DNA of 64,000 nt, taken from Monomorium pharaonis. Lineage: Eukaryota; Arthropoda; Insecta; Hymenoptera; Formicidae. The stretch is from assembly GCF_013373865.1 (NCBI RefSeq), contig NC_050468.1:20788774-20852773 (forward strand), read 5' to 3'. Below the pieces are notes generated by a model. The model was given only the letters and a program-made list of their open reading frames with translations. It searched no databases and had not been told where the DNA came from. Within the stretch, counting starts at the first letter, position 1; the number at the start of each line of letters is the position of its first letter. The position numbers were made by a program, and so were the translations under genes. Positions 1-13,038 of this stretch are shown piece after piece.

Positions 1-188
1 TAAGGAACACAAACTTATTTTTTTATCGTGTTTTATTTGTATTCTACTTAATATTGGTCGTGTAAACTTCTGTTTTAAGAACCTGATGCTGGCCTTAATC
101 TAAAAAAATAAAAGAAAAGGGCAATAGAAATGCGCTCATGTGTTTACGGAAGATAACCTATGTTTTCACATGTGCTCATGTGTTATGT

Positions 189-340
189 GGGGTCTACAAT
201 GGCAGCAGGAGTAATGGAGTAAGAAGTAAGAGTAACAATTGACCAATTAAAAACCGGGAGTAAACGAAATAGGCAAATCTCATTTCATATTTCTTACTTC
301 TTACTCCTACTCCATTACTCCTGCTGCCATTGTAGACCCC
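189..340. mobile_element. 152-bp MITE-like element with 33-bp inverted termini
   Basis: The first 33 bases (189-221, beginning GGGGTCTACAATGGCAGCAG) are the exact reverse complement of the last 33 (308-340). The match resumes after a 6-base offset for another 10 or so bases. The interior is AT-rich with no reading frame. This is the form of a small non-autonomous DNA transposon. The GGG-starting terminus is reminiscent of PIF/Harbinger-type elements, but I see no clean target-site duplication in the flanks, so the superfamily is a guess. It sits about 140 bp upstream of the RBM19 start codon and could lie in that gene's promoter. Confidence 0.75.
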
Positions 341-478
341 GCATTATGATACTTTCTTTTGCAACATTTAAAATTGCATGTGCATCTGGATTTATGTCTG
401 AATAATTTTTATGTTTTTATATATAGGCAAGAAGAGATCGTTTATTTCTAAGTACAGAAAGTTGGTCAGTGAGACGGA

Positions 479-3400
479 ATGTCCCGTTTAATAGTGAAAA
501 ATTTGCCAAAAAATGTATGTAGAAGAAATTATATTCTTAAGTGATGTCTTTTAATTTAACACAGTATACAGTACATATGTATCTTTTTTTTTATATTATG
601 CAGGTCACAGATATCAAATTGAAAGAATTATTCAGTCAAAAGGGTATTGTGACTGATGTTCAGTTGAAATATGCAAAAGATGGAAAATTTCGACGATTTG
701 CATTCATTGGTTATAAAACAGAAGAGCAAGCAAAATTAGCTCAATCTTATTTTGATCAAACTTGCATTGATACTAGTAAAATATCTGTCGAACAGTGTGC
801 AAATTTAGGTACATACAACTATAAATAATTACATTATTATAATAATTTAACAATTTTATAATAACATGTTATAGGTGATGTTAAGTCAAAGAAGAAATCT
901 GTAGATTTGGTAGAAAAGAACAATATAGAGGAAACTAAACGCAAAAGCGATACAAAGAAGAAAAAAGAGGCAGATAAAAAGAAAAATGATGAAATTAAGA
1001 AAGCACTTGAAAAAGTATGTTATAATTTTAATTATTTTAATTAATAGATTTTAATTTGTGTTGTCTATGAAGAACTAATTGTTTATTAAAACTTTTATCA
1101 AATAGCACAAGGATGATCCTTTATTTACGGAGTTTCTTGAATCACACACACATACTGGTAAGGAAGCAAAAGAAATTTGGAAAAATGATATTGATGTATC
1201 TGTGAAAGAAGAAACTGTTGCAAAGTCTGAGGATGAATTTGATGATAAGGAAGATGATGAGTCTAAAGAAAGTGCAGGTATGGAAAAGGAAAAGATATTT
1301 TTTTTCTTTTTTTTTTGTTTTATTTTTTATGAATTGTGTATTACACAACTTTTATTTAAAAAAAAAACATCCAAAAAGAAATATAAAAATCCAGCATGAA
1401 TCTAAATATATAATCTAAATTAATCCATATTTTTGATGCACTTAGATTCATAGCTGTTATCAGTTTTTTCTTTGCTATGATTTTTATATCAAGAGTATTA
1501 TTTTCCTTTGTTTGGTTTTGTATACTGTTTTTTTACAATTGACTAACATTTTTTGTACTCAAAATTTTTTAATTGTATATATATTCTATTTATAGAAAAT
1601 TTTATGAAAAATTGAATTTTATATCATAAACGTAATTAATAGAAGAATCTATCTCTTAATTTATATCTATATTTTATGTATTCTAATTAATATTATATAA
1701 TTAAACACATTTTGGAAATCAATATTATATAATTTTTTTAAATACATTTTTTATTTTGGATTGCCAATTATGTCTCTTCTGTGGAGTAAATAAACTGGAA
1801 AAAAGATAATATATGTGTAATTTAGAAAAGATAAAACTTTCAAATAAAAATGATGAACCTGACTGGTTACGTCAGAGTGGAATAAAATCTCTGACAAAAG
1901 ATGTACCAAAGCATGGGTTATTGACATTCTACACTGTAAAAATGCGAGGACTTGCATATAAACACACGAAAAAAAATATCAAGCAATTCTTTCGTCCTAT
2001 AAAACCAAAATCTATACGAATTCCACCAAGAATTAAAGGGATAGCTTATGTGGGATTTAAAACAGAACAAGCCATGAAAAAGGCTCTTTTGAAAAATAAG
2101 AGTTTTCTAGGTAAGAAAGATATTGAATATAATATTTTGTACAAAAAATATATTTTGTACAAAATATATGTTTTTAAATGTATTTTTTATTTATGCAGAT
2201 GGGAAACAGATATTTGTATCTAAATACGAACGAAAAGAGGAAATTGAATCTAACAAGGATGATTCGTGTAATAAAACTAATGTTAAATGGAAGAAACAAG
2301 AAGAGGCCTTAGAAAACGAAGAGAGTATAGCAGAATCTGGAAGAATATTTATCAGAAATTTAACATACACAATTACGGAGGATGACGTTAGGAAATTATT
2401 CGAAAAATATGGTCCTCTGTCTGAAGTAGATTTACCCGTGGATAAAATAACTAGGAAACCAAAAGGATTTGGCACGATAACGTTCCTGATGCCAGAACAC
2501 GCTGTAAAAGCTTACAGCGAACTGGATGGTACTATATTAGATGGTAGAATGTTACATATTCTTCCTGGTAAGACAAAAGCTTCTTTGGAGGATATCAATA
2601 CTGAAAATCTAACATATAAGCAGAAGAAAGAGCTGCAGACCAAGGCAACTGCGGGTTCGTCGCACAATTGGAATACGCTGTTTCTCGGACAGAACGCTGT
2701 AGCGGACGCTATCGCGAATCGCTACAACACGACGAAGGAGAAGTTACTGGAAGACGGATCGAATGGAATGAGCGCCGCCGTTAAACTGGCATTAGGAGAG
2801 ACGCAACTGGCTCAAGATACAAAAGCTTTTTTAGAGGAAAACGGTGTGTGTTTGGACGCTTTCAATGGAGCGCCGAAAAAGAGGTCAAGTACTATAATCT
2901 TAGTGAAGAATTTGCCAGCTCAAACAAATACGAGCGAGCTGCGAGAAAGATTTGCTAAATACGGTGATCTTGCGCGTATTGTGATGCCACCCGCGGGCAT
3001 AACAGCACTGATCGAATTTCTCGAACCATCTGAGGCCCGCAAGGCTTTCCATGCATTAGCTTATACAAAATATAAGCATCTACCATTGTATTTAGAATGG
3101 GCGCCGGATAATTGTTTTACCACGCCTGCATCTAAAACCAAGACAGCTAAAAATAAAAAACAGGCTACAAAAAAATCAACGGAAGATTCGGAAGAAGTTA
3201 AAGATGAAAAAACGGTAGAACAATCTTCGGAAAAGGAGAAGAAGAATACGCGTAAAAAAAAGGATGACGAGTTGGCCGAACCAGATACAACTCTTTTTGT
3301 AAAAAATATCAATTTTTCAACTACGGAAGAACAATTAAAAGATGTAAGTAATTAAAAATTGTTATATTTGCGATATCGATTTTTTTTGATAATACAACTT

Positions 3401-4879
3401 TATGCTTATAGTATTTCGGTAAATGCGGTCCTCTTCATTACGTTACGATAGCAACTAAAAAGGATCCGGAAGATCCTGCTAAAAAATTATCTATGGGATA
3501 TGGATTTATAAGATACAAGAGAAAGCTTGATGCAGATCGTGCGTTAAAAACGTTGCAAATGTCGGTACTCGATGGAAAGAGTTTGGAATTGAAACGATCT
3601 GAGAGAACATTAATGTATGTTTAATGTATTTTTGTATCTTATTGAAAATCCGAGAATTTTTATAATTGAAATTTTCTAGGTCCGACGTCAAAACAACGAG
3701 AAAAAAGTCTAAAATTATCGATCAAACTGGTACTAAAATTTTAGTACGAAACATACCCTTCCAAGCAACTAAGCAAGAAGTGACGGAATTGTTCAAGTAT
3801 GTACACATCATATATATTTTTCGGAAATATTTATATATTTCAACTAAGGTGTTGTCGGAAAAACTAGAAAAAATTTTTCAAGGAATTAATTTTTTACTTT
3901 TAAAAATCATTAATTTTTATAAGACTTTGATGTTTGAAGAATTTTTTGAAATCTTAGTTTTTATAATTTAAATTCTATTTCTTTTTGATGAAATTGATTT
4001 TTTTATAAAGCAAATTGTAAACAATTAGCAATAAATATAGCATACATTTACGTATATTTACATACATTTTTGTGTGTTGCAAGTTTGTACAAAAAAAATT
4101 AGTGACAATAGAAGATAATACATCATACCATATTAGCGTTATGTAATTGCTTATTTTTTGAATTTATTACATCTGATCAACTAAATCAGTAGATGTATTA
4201 TAATTGCAGACAGTTTGTTATATATTATATTTAACTCAGATTATTTTTTTATAATATTTTTCCAAATTTAATATTTATTTGCTTTTTTATGATTGTATGA
4301 TTAAAGAACGTTAATGAAATTTATTAATTAAAAGATATAGTAGAATGAATTTATTTCAAAACTGCATTAACCCTTTGATCTTTGGAAAATCGGACATTTT
4401 ATACTTAAAATGCCAACATCCGGTTTTCCGAACGTCTGTATAAAAATTTCTTAAAAATGACAATTTGTACTTTTAATTTTGTGTCAAGCATTATTAGAAA
4501 TAATTATTCTTTATGAAATAAAAGTTGAAATTTTTATTAGTCTTTATAAATTCATAAATTGATTGGCATTAAAAAGGTTAAAAATTTCTTCAATCTTATC
4601 TCTGCAATTTTAAATGACATTGCTAAAAAATCGAGAATATTTTTACAAAATTTAAGTATACATTTTGATAACAAACAATAATTAATTGTAATATTACAGG
4701 TCGTATGGTGAGTTGCAGGCCGTACGATTGCCAAAGAAACTAGTTGGCAATGAGAAGCACAGAGGATTTGCCTTTGTTGAGTATTATGCTAAGACAGATG
4801 CAAAGGTAATATTTTTAGTATATTTATTTTAATTTAATAAAATAATTTAACATAAAAAATTAAATTATTTATAACTATA

Positions 4880-4922
<43 letters not shown>

Positions 4923-5313
4923 TATTTACAAAGAATAAGAACTGCATTTTATTATTTTGATGCTAACTTTAATTAATCACATTTTCTTGCAGAAAGCATT
5001 TACAGCTCTGTGTCAGAGTACTCATTTGTACGGTCGAAGATTAGTGCTTGAGTGGGCCCAGGCGGAGGAAGGTATCGAGGAAATTAGAAAACGTACTACA
5101 AAACATTTTTATCAAGGTAATTAATTTCTTTATATTTATTTGGCTTTAACATAATGAATCGATACAATAAGTATTGATAGATATAATAGGTAATAGTATG
5201 ATTCTAAAACTTAAAAAAATTTTTTTTTAGAGAGTTTGACAAAGAAATTCAAGAAATCCAGGTTAGATCCGGAAAGTGTTGGCCTTGAATTAAATTCAGT
5301 TCAGGAAATATAA
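479..5313 (+). CDS. RBM19: RBM19/Mrd1-like six-RRM RNA-binding protein (11 exons, 871 aa)
   Basis: Exons: 479-514, 604-808, 875-1014, 1106-1277, 1826-2110, 2199-3343, 3412-3614, 3680-3796, 4700-4805, 4993-5116, 5231-5313. All introns are GT-AG, phases agree throughout, and the total is 2,616 nt. The start is the ATG opening MSRLIVKNLPKN, which is the beta-1/RNP2 strand of RRM1. Six RRMs are visible: about residues 1-80, 222-285, 327-402 (IFIRNLTY, then KGFGTITF), 509-580 (IILVKNLP), 643-728 (LFVKNINF, then GYGFIRY) and 745-825 (ILVRNIPF, then RGFAFVEYY). Lys/Glu-rich acidic-basic linkers separate RRMs 1-2 and 4-5. Six RRMs in this spacing, ending in LVLEWAQAEE, is the known architecture of RBM19 (yeast Mrd1), a nucleolar factor for pre-rRNA cleavage and small-subunit assembly. 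RRM2 is the most diverged. Intron 8 (3797-4699) carries a dispersed repeat. Family assignment is strong; the function is inherited from the family. Confidence 0.94.
3860..4580 (+). repeat. Diverged dispersed repeat inside RBM19 intron 8
   Basis: This AT-rich stretch shares an ordered series of blocks with 7560-8180: ATTAGCAATAAATAT, then GCAAGTTT, then GACAATAGAAGA/CAACAATAGAAGA, then ATTTATTTCAAA(A/G)CTG, then a TGGAAAATC(C)GG block. The same order in both copies, with substitutions and indels, indicates two old copies of one interspersed element. There is no coding potential and no clear termini. Confidence 0.5.
4883..4920. repeat. (AT)n microsatellite
   Basis: A run of alternating A and T in RBM19 intron 9. 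Confidence 0.9.
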
Positions 5314-8300
5314 TTTATAAATTAATTATTTACAATTTTTTTAAATACATGTTATTTAAAAAATAATACAGTATTTTTTCTAAAACACATTTATAAAATA
5401 TTAATTAAATTTTAAAAGAGTTGGTTAATTCTTAATCTTTTAATATTTAATTATTATCTGGTAGATGCTAGTATCACCATTGCTACTGAATGATCATTGG
5501 AATTAACATTTAGCAATCTGTTCACGAATCGTATCGATTTTCATTTCTTTTCATGTTGACCACATACTCAGATTGGTTGCAAGTCGAAAGAATTTTTATT
5601 ACACGATGTTAACCTTCGTGTCACGTTTAAATGTGACTTTTTCTTTTTTTACTTTTTCAAGGAACAGTTCTGATTTCCATTGATATATGATTTGGTTTAT
5701 TCGACTTTCAAATTATGAGATAATTTAACAATAATTTATGTTATTTTTTGATAACTTAAATAACCGATTTCATAAAAAAATATAGAAAACAATTTTATTT
5801 TTATCGATTGATAATTATATATGTGCATGTTTGGTTACATGCACATGTATATTTATTGTTATGTGATACATTTGTTAATATACTTTATACAATACATTTT
5901 TCATACAAAATAAATAATATAAATGATAAAATCTCAATTTTTATGACTATGTGCAAATCTTTTAATTATAACATTAATATATATTATAAACAATATTATA
6001 AACGGTAATAAACTTTCCCTTCATGTACGTCAAACGAGTGAACTTTGGACTTATTGGAATTCTGAGGCATCGTACAACAAATTTCAAATAAGAAATGTTT
6101 AAATTCAACATTGCTGACTAATATGTGTATAGTTTTATTTGAAATATAATTGCACAAGTATAGATCAAGGAAACAACAAATAATTAAATGCGTTCAAAGT
6201 TCCTCGCTCGGCAGTTATGTTCACACCTGTAGCGTTACAAGCTTAACGAACAGAAGCGAACCGGCACCGATGAAGAGACGACCGGCGAGGAAATTGTCTT
6301 CCTTTCACCTCCACCACTGCATCGGGATCTTGCGCGGGACCGGCGTCGCGAAGGACTGGAAACGCGCCCGCGGTTCCGGTTGGTGGGGTCCAACATCGGT
6401 TAGTGGCATGTCCCACGAAGGTGCTGGCAGTATGAGAGACGACCCATGAAAGTAACAGTGCGCCTTCCGTCTACCTTCGCTGGGCTTGTAGCGCGATCGC
6501 CAGATAGACGCTGAGCCAGTCGTACGCTCATCGTCTTGGAGAACGGTACTCGCGCCTCGTCCCGCAGGTACCAATAGTCTCTGCCGTGTCGTTGACAGAT
6601 ACAAGGTCGCGAGTGCAACGGCGATCACGTTTCGCCGCTGTGGACCCGCTGTGCATCTCGAGCGGATGTACCTGACGCACGATATGTGCAAGCTGAGGCC
6701 CTCCTGACTGAAGATTGTGACCAAATCACCGGGGGATTAGACCAAACGACAAACATGGACTGGGTAAGGATGTTCTCATCCTCAATCAATGATAAATCAA
6801 GTTATTAAACAGTTCTTTCTTAGTGATCTAACTGAAACCGAGACCCAGGAATCATTGAAGGCGTTTGATCTCTTAAGAACAACAAAATGTTACAGTTAGA
6901 CACTGAACCAGAATAAGACTGACATGTAGAATTAATTATATAATGAAGCAGTTTTTAATTTTACATTATTAAATTGGAAATTGCTTCATTAATTCCACAC
7001 GTTCACGGAAAGTTTATTCTGAAAGTGTTTTGTGATTTCTCTGAAACCTGTTTAAATACCAATCAAAATGTCACGTTAAATGCTAAATATGTTAAGACTA
7101 TATAGGAAGCAATTTTTTAACTTCTTTCTTAATAGAAATCGCAATTTATTTTCTTTAATATAATGTATCGGGAAAAGGCATATTTTAAAAATGATAATCA
7201 TTTCTCTTTGAATAACTTTCCAATCGAACTAGAACTGAGTCACTGGGTGATTAGAACAGGAATTGGACTTGAGCAGGAGGACTTCACTTTTATAATAACA
7301 AGTCATTATCTCAGACTGTTCTTTAGTGATTGGTACTTTACATTAATAATAGATAACATTGATGAAAGCAATGATATACGGCCTTCGATATCTTGCAATC
7401 ATCAAGAAGAAATGCATTATTCTCTTTTTCCTATTTATTCTTACGTATCTCTCAATATCTTCCTTACAATTATTTTTTTCATTAAAAAAATAGAATTATT
7501 TCTGTCATAAAAATTAACTCCTGATTTAAATAAGTATATATTTTTTTATTTTGTTCGAGAAGGAATCAATTTTAATAAGAGCTGTCAGAAAAAATCGAGA
7601 AAATCTAGACTATTTAGAGTATTCAGGGAATTTATATTTTATCTTTGAAAATAGATTTTCATGAAATTTTTTTTGATAAAAATATATCAAGGAAATTTTT
7701 TGAATTTTGCTTTTAAATTTAAATTCTTCTTTTCTAAATAAAATTGTTTCTTTGATCCTTTTTTTTGATAATGCAAAATCGATTAGCAATAAATATGGTA
7801 TACATGTCTCTTGTAACTCGCAAGTTTTTATAAGTTGTATAAAAGAAATAGCAACAATAGAAGACATTATTTTAAATTGTTTGTATTTAGCTTTCAAATT
7901 CTGTACTTTTCTAAATTAAATTCGTGTTACTACAAATTCTTATGTGCCATGTATATTTACCTTATAAAATGTATGTTATTTCTTATTAGTATTATATTAA
8001 ATATAATAATCAAAACTTAAATAACTTTTTATTGTGCATAAAATTAATAAAAATTAAAAGTTATAATGAAGTAAATTTATTTCAAAGCTGTATCAAAAAA
8101 TTTTCCAATTTTACTTGGAATTTCGAGTACAATTACAATTTCTGGAAAATCCGGAAATTCTTCTACAAAGTTTTAATGAACACTTTGGTAACTCGTCCGT
8201 AACTTTTGTGTAGATCTCGATTTATGACATTTCAACTTGACGTATCACTAATTTCCTCGCTGTACTCAGAGAAAAATTGACAAGTTATTTTTTTAATCAT

Positions 8301-8400
8301 CGCAACTAAAATTTTAGTAGCAATAACAATAAGATAGAACATTCAATTGTATACGTTAATTCTACCTAAAAAATTACATTGTTATCGTTTTTAGAGTTGT
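5314..8400. other. Intergenic, no supported gene; one GC-richer block at 6220-6740
   Basis: This is 3' flank of RBM19 followed by AT-rich sequence. The block at about 6220-6740 is distinctly GC-rich and open in several frames on both strands (up to 139 codons on the minus strand at 6305-6724). None of the translations is recognisable and no splice-bounded gene could be built. 7163-7510 has a 115-codon AT-driven frame that I do not regard as a gene. Confidence 0.6.
7560..8180 (+). repeat. Second copy of the dispersed repeat seen in RBM19 intron 8
   Basis: It matches 3860-4580 block by block (ATTAGCAATAAATATGGTATACAT, CGCAAGTTT, GCAACAATAGAAGACATTA, AAATTTATTTCAAAGCTG, TGGAAAATCCGG). It is an old, degraded interspersed repeat. 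Confidence 0.5.
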
Positions 8401-8429
8401 CCCTTCTACGTGTTTTTTTTTTTCTTTCT

Positions 8430-9330
8430 TTGAACGTACAATGTGTAGAATCTTCGACTGCGCTAACGACTTGGATGCGCTCTCGGAAAAGTAACACAAG
8501 GACTACGCCTAGGCGGGAAGTGCGGACTTTCCTGTGCGCGAAATGTATGTTATCTACAAATCAAACACGGACGGCGAACGATGCCTGCCCCCAGCCGTTT
8601 CGCGATCCCGCGAAAGAATAATGTTTATTTGGAAATCACCAGATCTCTCTCTCTCTCTCTCCCTCTGCGAGCAAGGAACCTGCATTTCGCTTGAATCCAC
8701 GTAATTACATCTCGTTATCCGCACGATCCTCGCAATTCTCGTCAGGAGTGTGTTACTGGAACGACGCGATGCGTAGACCAATTTCCGTAGACCGTGCGCG
8801 GGCAACGATTGGAATTGCGTCAACGTTAATGGGAAATCATACCTGATTCCGCGGTCGTTTTGTCCAGCGTGACTCCACACGCGCAACGCCGCGCAATCAA
8901 TCCGTTTTGGATTCGCGCGACTTGATGAGGCGCGGAGGTAAAAGTCGCCTCGCCGCGGAGGCGGCCGCGATCGAATTCCAAAAGGAAAGATCTACATTCG
9001 CGTTGAGTAATAATAATCGCGGGCGAGGGAAACATTTGACTTGCATATTCGCCCCGCGGTATCAAAACGCGATTACAAACGCGAACGGCGTGGAAAAGGA
9101 ACCTTGAGAACTGAACGAGAGAAGTAAGCAGGAGATCTATGGGCACGTCCGTAGGCGTAGGCGCGCTCGCTCCTTCTTCTTTTTTTTTTTCTCCTTTTTT
9201 TTCCCCTCTGACTCTTTGCATCTCACTAGTCACGCTTTCAACGAGTCCGCGGCGCTAATGAGCACGAAAGTGAGAAGGAAAGGAAAGGAGACGAGGAGAG
9301 AAAGGAATATCCTCTAGCGTGCGCGACTTC
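8430..9330. promoter_or_regulatory. CpG-rich block (possible regulatory island)
   Basis: GC and CpG content are clearly higher than in the flanking AT-rich DNA. The block contains a (CT)n tract at 8644-8664 and many CGCG motifs. Open frames here (for example 8826-9233 on the minus strand) are unrecognisable and look like a by-product of the composition. It could be a promoter or enhancer, including a distal first exon of the chitinase gene; nothing in the sequence decides this. Confidence 0.3.
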
Positions 9331-9357
9331 TAATCTTATTCTAATCGTCATAACTGA

Positions 9358-10190
9358 AGAGTTAGACCCAAAAAGAAAGTAACGATGTTATTTGAAGAAG
9401 AAACAGGCTTAGGAGTTTCAAGCTTCGGGTTCTTTAAAAATTATATTACGCGGAGTATGTCGTGTCAAAGAAAAGAATACAAATATACGATTTTTTGAGA
9501 ACATAGGCGAAAAGTGGAAGATATCATTACGTAATATTAATATTTTTATACTCTTGTTAATTATTTCATCTATTATCTTCTTTTTACCTATGATTTATTT
9601 CGATTTTTTTTGTAACTTTTACTTGTGGCTAAAGGAATATCTGCGATCGCGACTCCTGATCTTATTTTAATTAATATAATTGAAAAATTAAATCCAAAAA
9701 GAAAGTAACAATATTTAAAAAATATGCTTAAAGGTTTCAAGTTTTTGATTTTTTAAATATTTTGCGTGGAGTATAAATAAGTATAACACGAAACAAAATG
9801 GTTAAACATATAAAAATTTAGCTGGATATAAAATAGATAATTTTGCTAAACCGTCAAAATAATTATGAATGATGTTGAAAATACCGGAAAAAGTTTTGGC
9901 ATTCTAATACAGTCAGTTTAAGCACCCTACATAATTATTTTGAAGATCTAATAAAATTATTTTAGGATCTATACCCATAGCTAATTTTGAATTGAAGTTG
10001 GACCTCCCCTTCCAAAAAATGTTATTTTCAAAGAAGGTTTAAAAGTTTCAAACTTCGAATAATATTGTACAGATATATAAAAAAGAATATAATGGAATAG
10101 AAAATATAAAAATACAGTTTTTGAGAGTAAAGATTGAAAGTGAGAGATAACATTATATAATATTAATACATTTATATTCTTGTTAATTAA
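9358..10190 (+). repeat. Three diverged tandem copies of a roughly 300-bp unit
   Basis: Each copy contains an AAAAAGAAAGTAAC-like start (9369, 9697; weaker near 10010), a GTTTCAAGCTT / GTTTCAAGTTT / GTTTCAAACTT block, a TATTNNNCGNGGAGTAT block (absent in the third copy) and, in copies 1 and 3, ATATTAATA then TATNCTTGTTAATTA. The order is the same in each. This is an old tandem or nested repeat with no coding sequence. Confidence 0.45.
9857..9953. repeat. Small hairpin repeat with CAAAATAATTATG ends
   Basis: The ends (CAAAATAATTATGA at 9857 and CATAATTATTTTGA at about 9940) are inverted copies of each other. The interior motif GGAAAAAGTTTTGGCATT recurs as GCAAAAAGTTTTGACATT at about 21835 and in inverted orientation at about 12850. 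This fits a short interspersed, non-autonomous element. Confidence 0.45.
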
Positions 10191-11219
10191 TTAATTTATT
10201 ATTTATTAAAAAATACATCTACAATTATTTCAAGCAATTTATTTTTAGCTATTTTATAACTTTTGCTTGTGAATAAACTTATGATTATATAGTCGCTGTG
10301 AATTGAAGTATCGAGTATTACAACGATAAAAGCAGCGTTACCGGTATATTTTTAATTAATTCCTGTTCAAATTTTAAACAGTGAAACTAGAATTGAATTT
10401 GTTCGCGTAATTTCGTTTCAGCATGTTTTAATATATGCTATTCCACGTAACGGATAAATTACTTACTTGTAAGATTGTTGCGCAAGTTTGCGCATTTTTA
10501 AACAAATTTTTATAAGAAAGGATCACTTTTCGTGATATTAAAAAAATCCATTATTAATTGAGATACTACCGATTATTTTTTGATCTCAACGTACATCTTT
10601 GTTTAGTATACATCAGCATTGAAAAAAATGTTTTTATTGTACAATTAATACAACTTATTGTAATAAATTTATTATATTCAAATGCGAATTTTCCATTGCA
10701 CAATTTGTTATTTAATCAAAATTATTATGTTACATTATAATTTAAATTTTTACAGATTTATTATATGGTATGCTTTATATATTTTGCATCCAAAAATTTT
10801 TTTTAAGAAATAAACGCGTTGCATCTCTGCAATAGTGACTCAAATGACTCAAGTCGTAATTTTTTGAATTTCATATTATATGCGGATTGTTATATAAATA
10901 TATCAATCTTCAATCAAGAAAAGTAAATTCATAAATTTATAGTAATAAAAAAATTATATAATTTGAAATTAAATACTTGCCGTGCATAGAAAGGAATAAA
11001 TTAAAAACGGAAAAATAATATAATTCAAAATAATAAGGGATAATTTTTGTAGGGGTTTAACATAACAGTACTGACAAGATTAGTATCTACATTACTTCTA
11101 AAGATAGAGTTTTGAAAGCAATTTATGATTAGCTCTAAATTGAGTTTAGTACTACTATAAATAATAATTAATATTACAATACGCAATTTTTTCCTCTCTC
11201 TCTAACAATTTTTCATTTT

Positions 11220-11960
11220 TGACTCGTGTCCCATTCTTCTCGCGAAAACACGATGTACTTAAAGATACATCCTCTGTGTATCTTCTTTTTCACGCGCGCG
11301 ACACATGCCCGTACCTTTTTTCCGCGTTCAAACGCGAAATATCGGGCAGAAAACGGATCGCGCGGATTAATTCGTTCGCTTTCCGCGACGTAATAATTCT
11401 GGAAAAGAATATCATCGTAATCTAGAAGGTGCCGGTAAGAGAACCTCTTACCGCATTCCTCGCCAGCGATAGTAGATTAATGTTGCAGCGGAGCCGCGAC
11501 GGCGGTGCAACTTCTCAGGATCTACGCGCGATCGAATGTATCTCAAGGCGCGAGCGGGCGCCTTCGAGAGCCGCATAGAAGAGATTATTTGAGGGCACGA
11601 TCTACGCGCATATCGAATACCTGGGAACCTACGATCGCACGGCTTCCTCCCGACGTTCGGCTGGAAGGAAGGAGGGAGTTCCACCTCGTGCCGCACTCTC
11701 CCCCGACCTCTCCTCCCCCTTGGCGTTGCACTCGCAATGCACTCCGGTTTAAACTGTTGCACGCCGCAAAGAAGGAGCGAGCGCGTGTGGCAATTCAATT
11801 GCAAAATCGACCGGGAGGTCGTAATAACCCTCCCGTCGTCCGCGCACCTCGACAGATCGATGCCGGGCAATTTGCGTTTGGCAGCCGCGAAAAAAATCGC
11901 GCCTTAATCTAGCCGGAAAATTAGATTCGCAAACAGCGGCGGACTTAACCGTCTAGCTCT
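11220..11960. promoter_or_regulatory. CpG-rich block
   Basis: A GC-rich segment in AT-rich surroundings, with long overlapping open frames on both strands (11448-11870 minus, 11505-11912 plus). These translate to low-complexity Arg/Pro-rich sequence with no recognisable domain. The simultaneous openness of opposite strands suggests composition, not coding. A regulatory island is possible. Confidence 0.25.
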
Positions 11961-12289
11961 TACAGTCTCGATCGCACAAATTATCCCGTAGATTTATATC
12001 TCCCGTCGTGACTTATCTGTCTTACTGAAGCTTGCAATTATAAAATGTTACGGTGCAATATTTTAATAAATGAGATAACAGAAAGGCGTTAAATAATATT
12101 TTGTAATAAATAATAGTTTATGAAGCTACAGATTTTTACCTTGAAATGCTTGGTCCAATCTATGAGTATAATCTCAATATTTTTCGTTGCTTTCCTTTAA
12201 ATGGATTACGTTTCTTCAGAGAAAAATTGACAAAATTCGTCCGATTTTATTTTTTAAGGGAATACCTTTCTGCCTGTGACTTGTGAATA

Positions 12290-12700
12290 TTTTTTTCTGG
12301 TAATTAAACCGGTTCGGAAAACGAGAGAACACACCTTATCTTTCGGGCCGTGCGTCATCGCGTAGCTTCCGAAGTGAAAGCAAACTTGCACTTCACTCGA
12401 CCGAGAGGCGTCGCGAGACGCGAGCGATTTTAATGCCTGGTGAGGACCGACCTTCGCAGTTGTTCGCGATGACAATTCGACCTTCGTCCAATCCAACGGC
12501 TATATTTGCGTGCCCACGAGACGCGGGAGGAATGCGTGAAAGGAGCTGGGGGTCCCGGAATGAGAGAAGTTTCCTCGACTTTTAAACGATAAGAAAAACG
12601 AAGAGAGTGTCTCGGAGACAGGCTAAAACAGAAGACATTCGGAAAGCCGGTCGACCTTTTGCGACAATCGATCGTGGCTCGAGGCGAAATCTTCCGTCGA
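12290..12700. promoter_or_regulatory. CpG-rich block
   Basis: A further GC-rich island of the same kind as 8430-9330 and 11220-11960. No gene was recognised in it. Confidence 0.2.
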
Positions 12701-13038
12701 TGTTAAATGCTACTTAATTCTTTGCTACTATATATATGAGAAGAAAAGTTCTTGTTGAAGTGCATCTAAAAAGCGAGATGCAGATCTGAAAATAACTTTT
12801 TGTTGGAATATTAAAATAATTTCGATGCTCAAGTTGGTTGCTAAAATGTCAAAACTTTTTCAATAATCCTCACAATGGTTGAGCGTCCTGCATAATTAAT
12901 TTGGTGATCCAATAAAAATTATTTTCGAATCTGTTTCTAGCTAAATTTTTAGAGTAGGAGCCTTGGTTGAACAAAGATCGCTATCATACATATTTGAATA
13001 TTTATATACTTATCTACTTATATTTAATATCTGGAATA

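Noticed and set aside
7163..7510. 115-codon plus-strand frame
   Set aside because: AT-rich sequence giving Phe/Ile/Tyr/Leu/Asn-rich translation; no homology recognised and no supporting splice or start context.
8826..9233. 135-codon minus-strand frame
   Set aside because: It is in a CpG-rich block, has low-complexity ends and no recognisable motif.
11448..11912. Opposing open frames of 140 and 135 codons
   Set aside because: Both strands are open over the same GC-rich block, the translations are Arg/Pro-rich without any domain, and no splice sites give a gene. Composition explains them.
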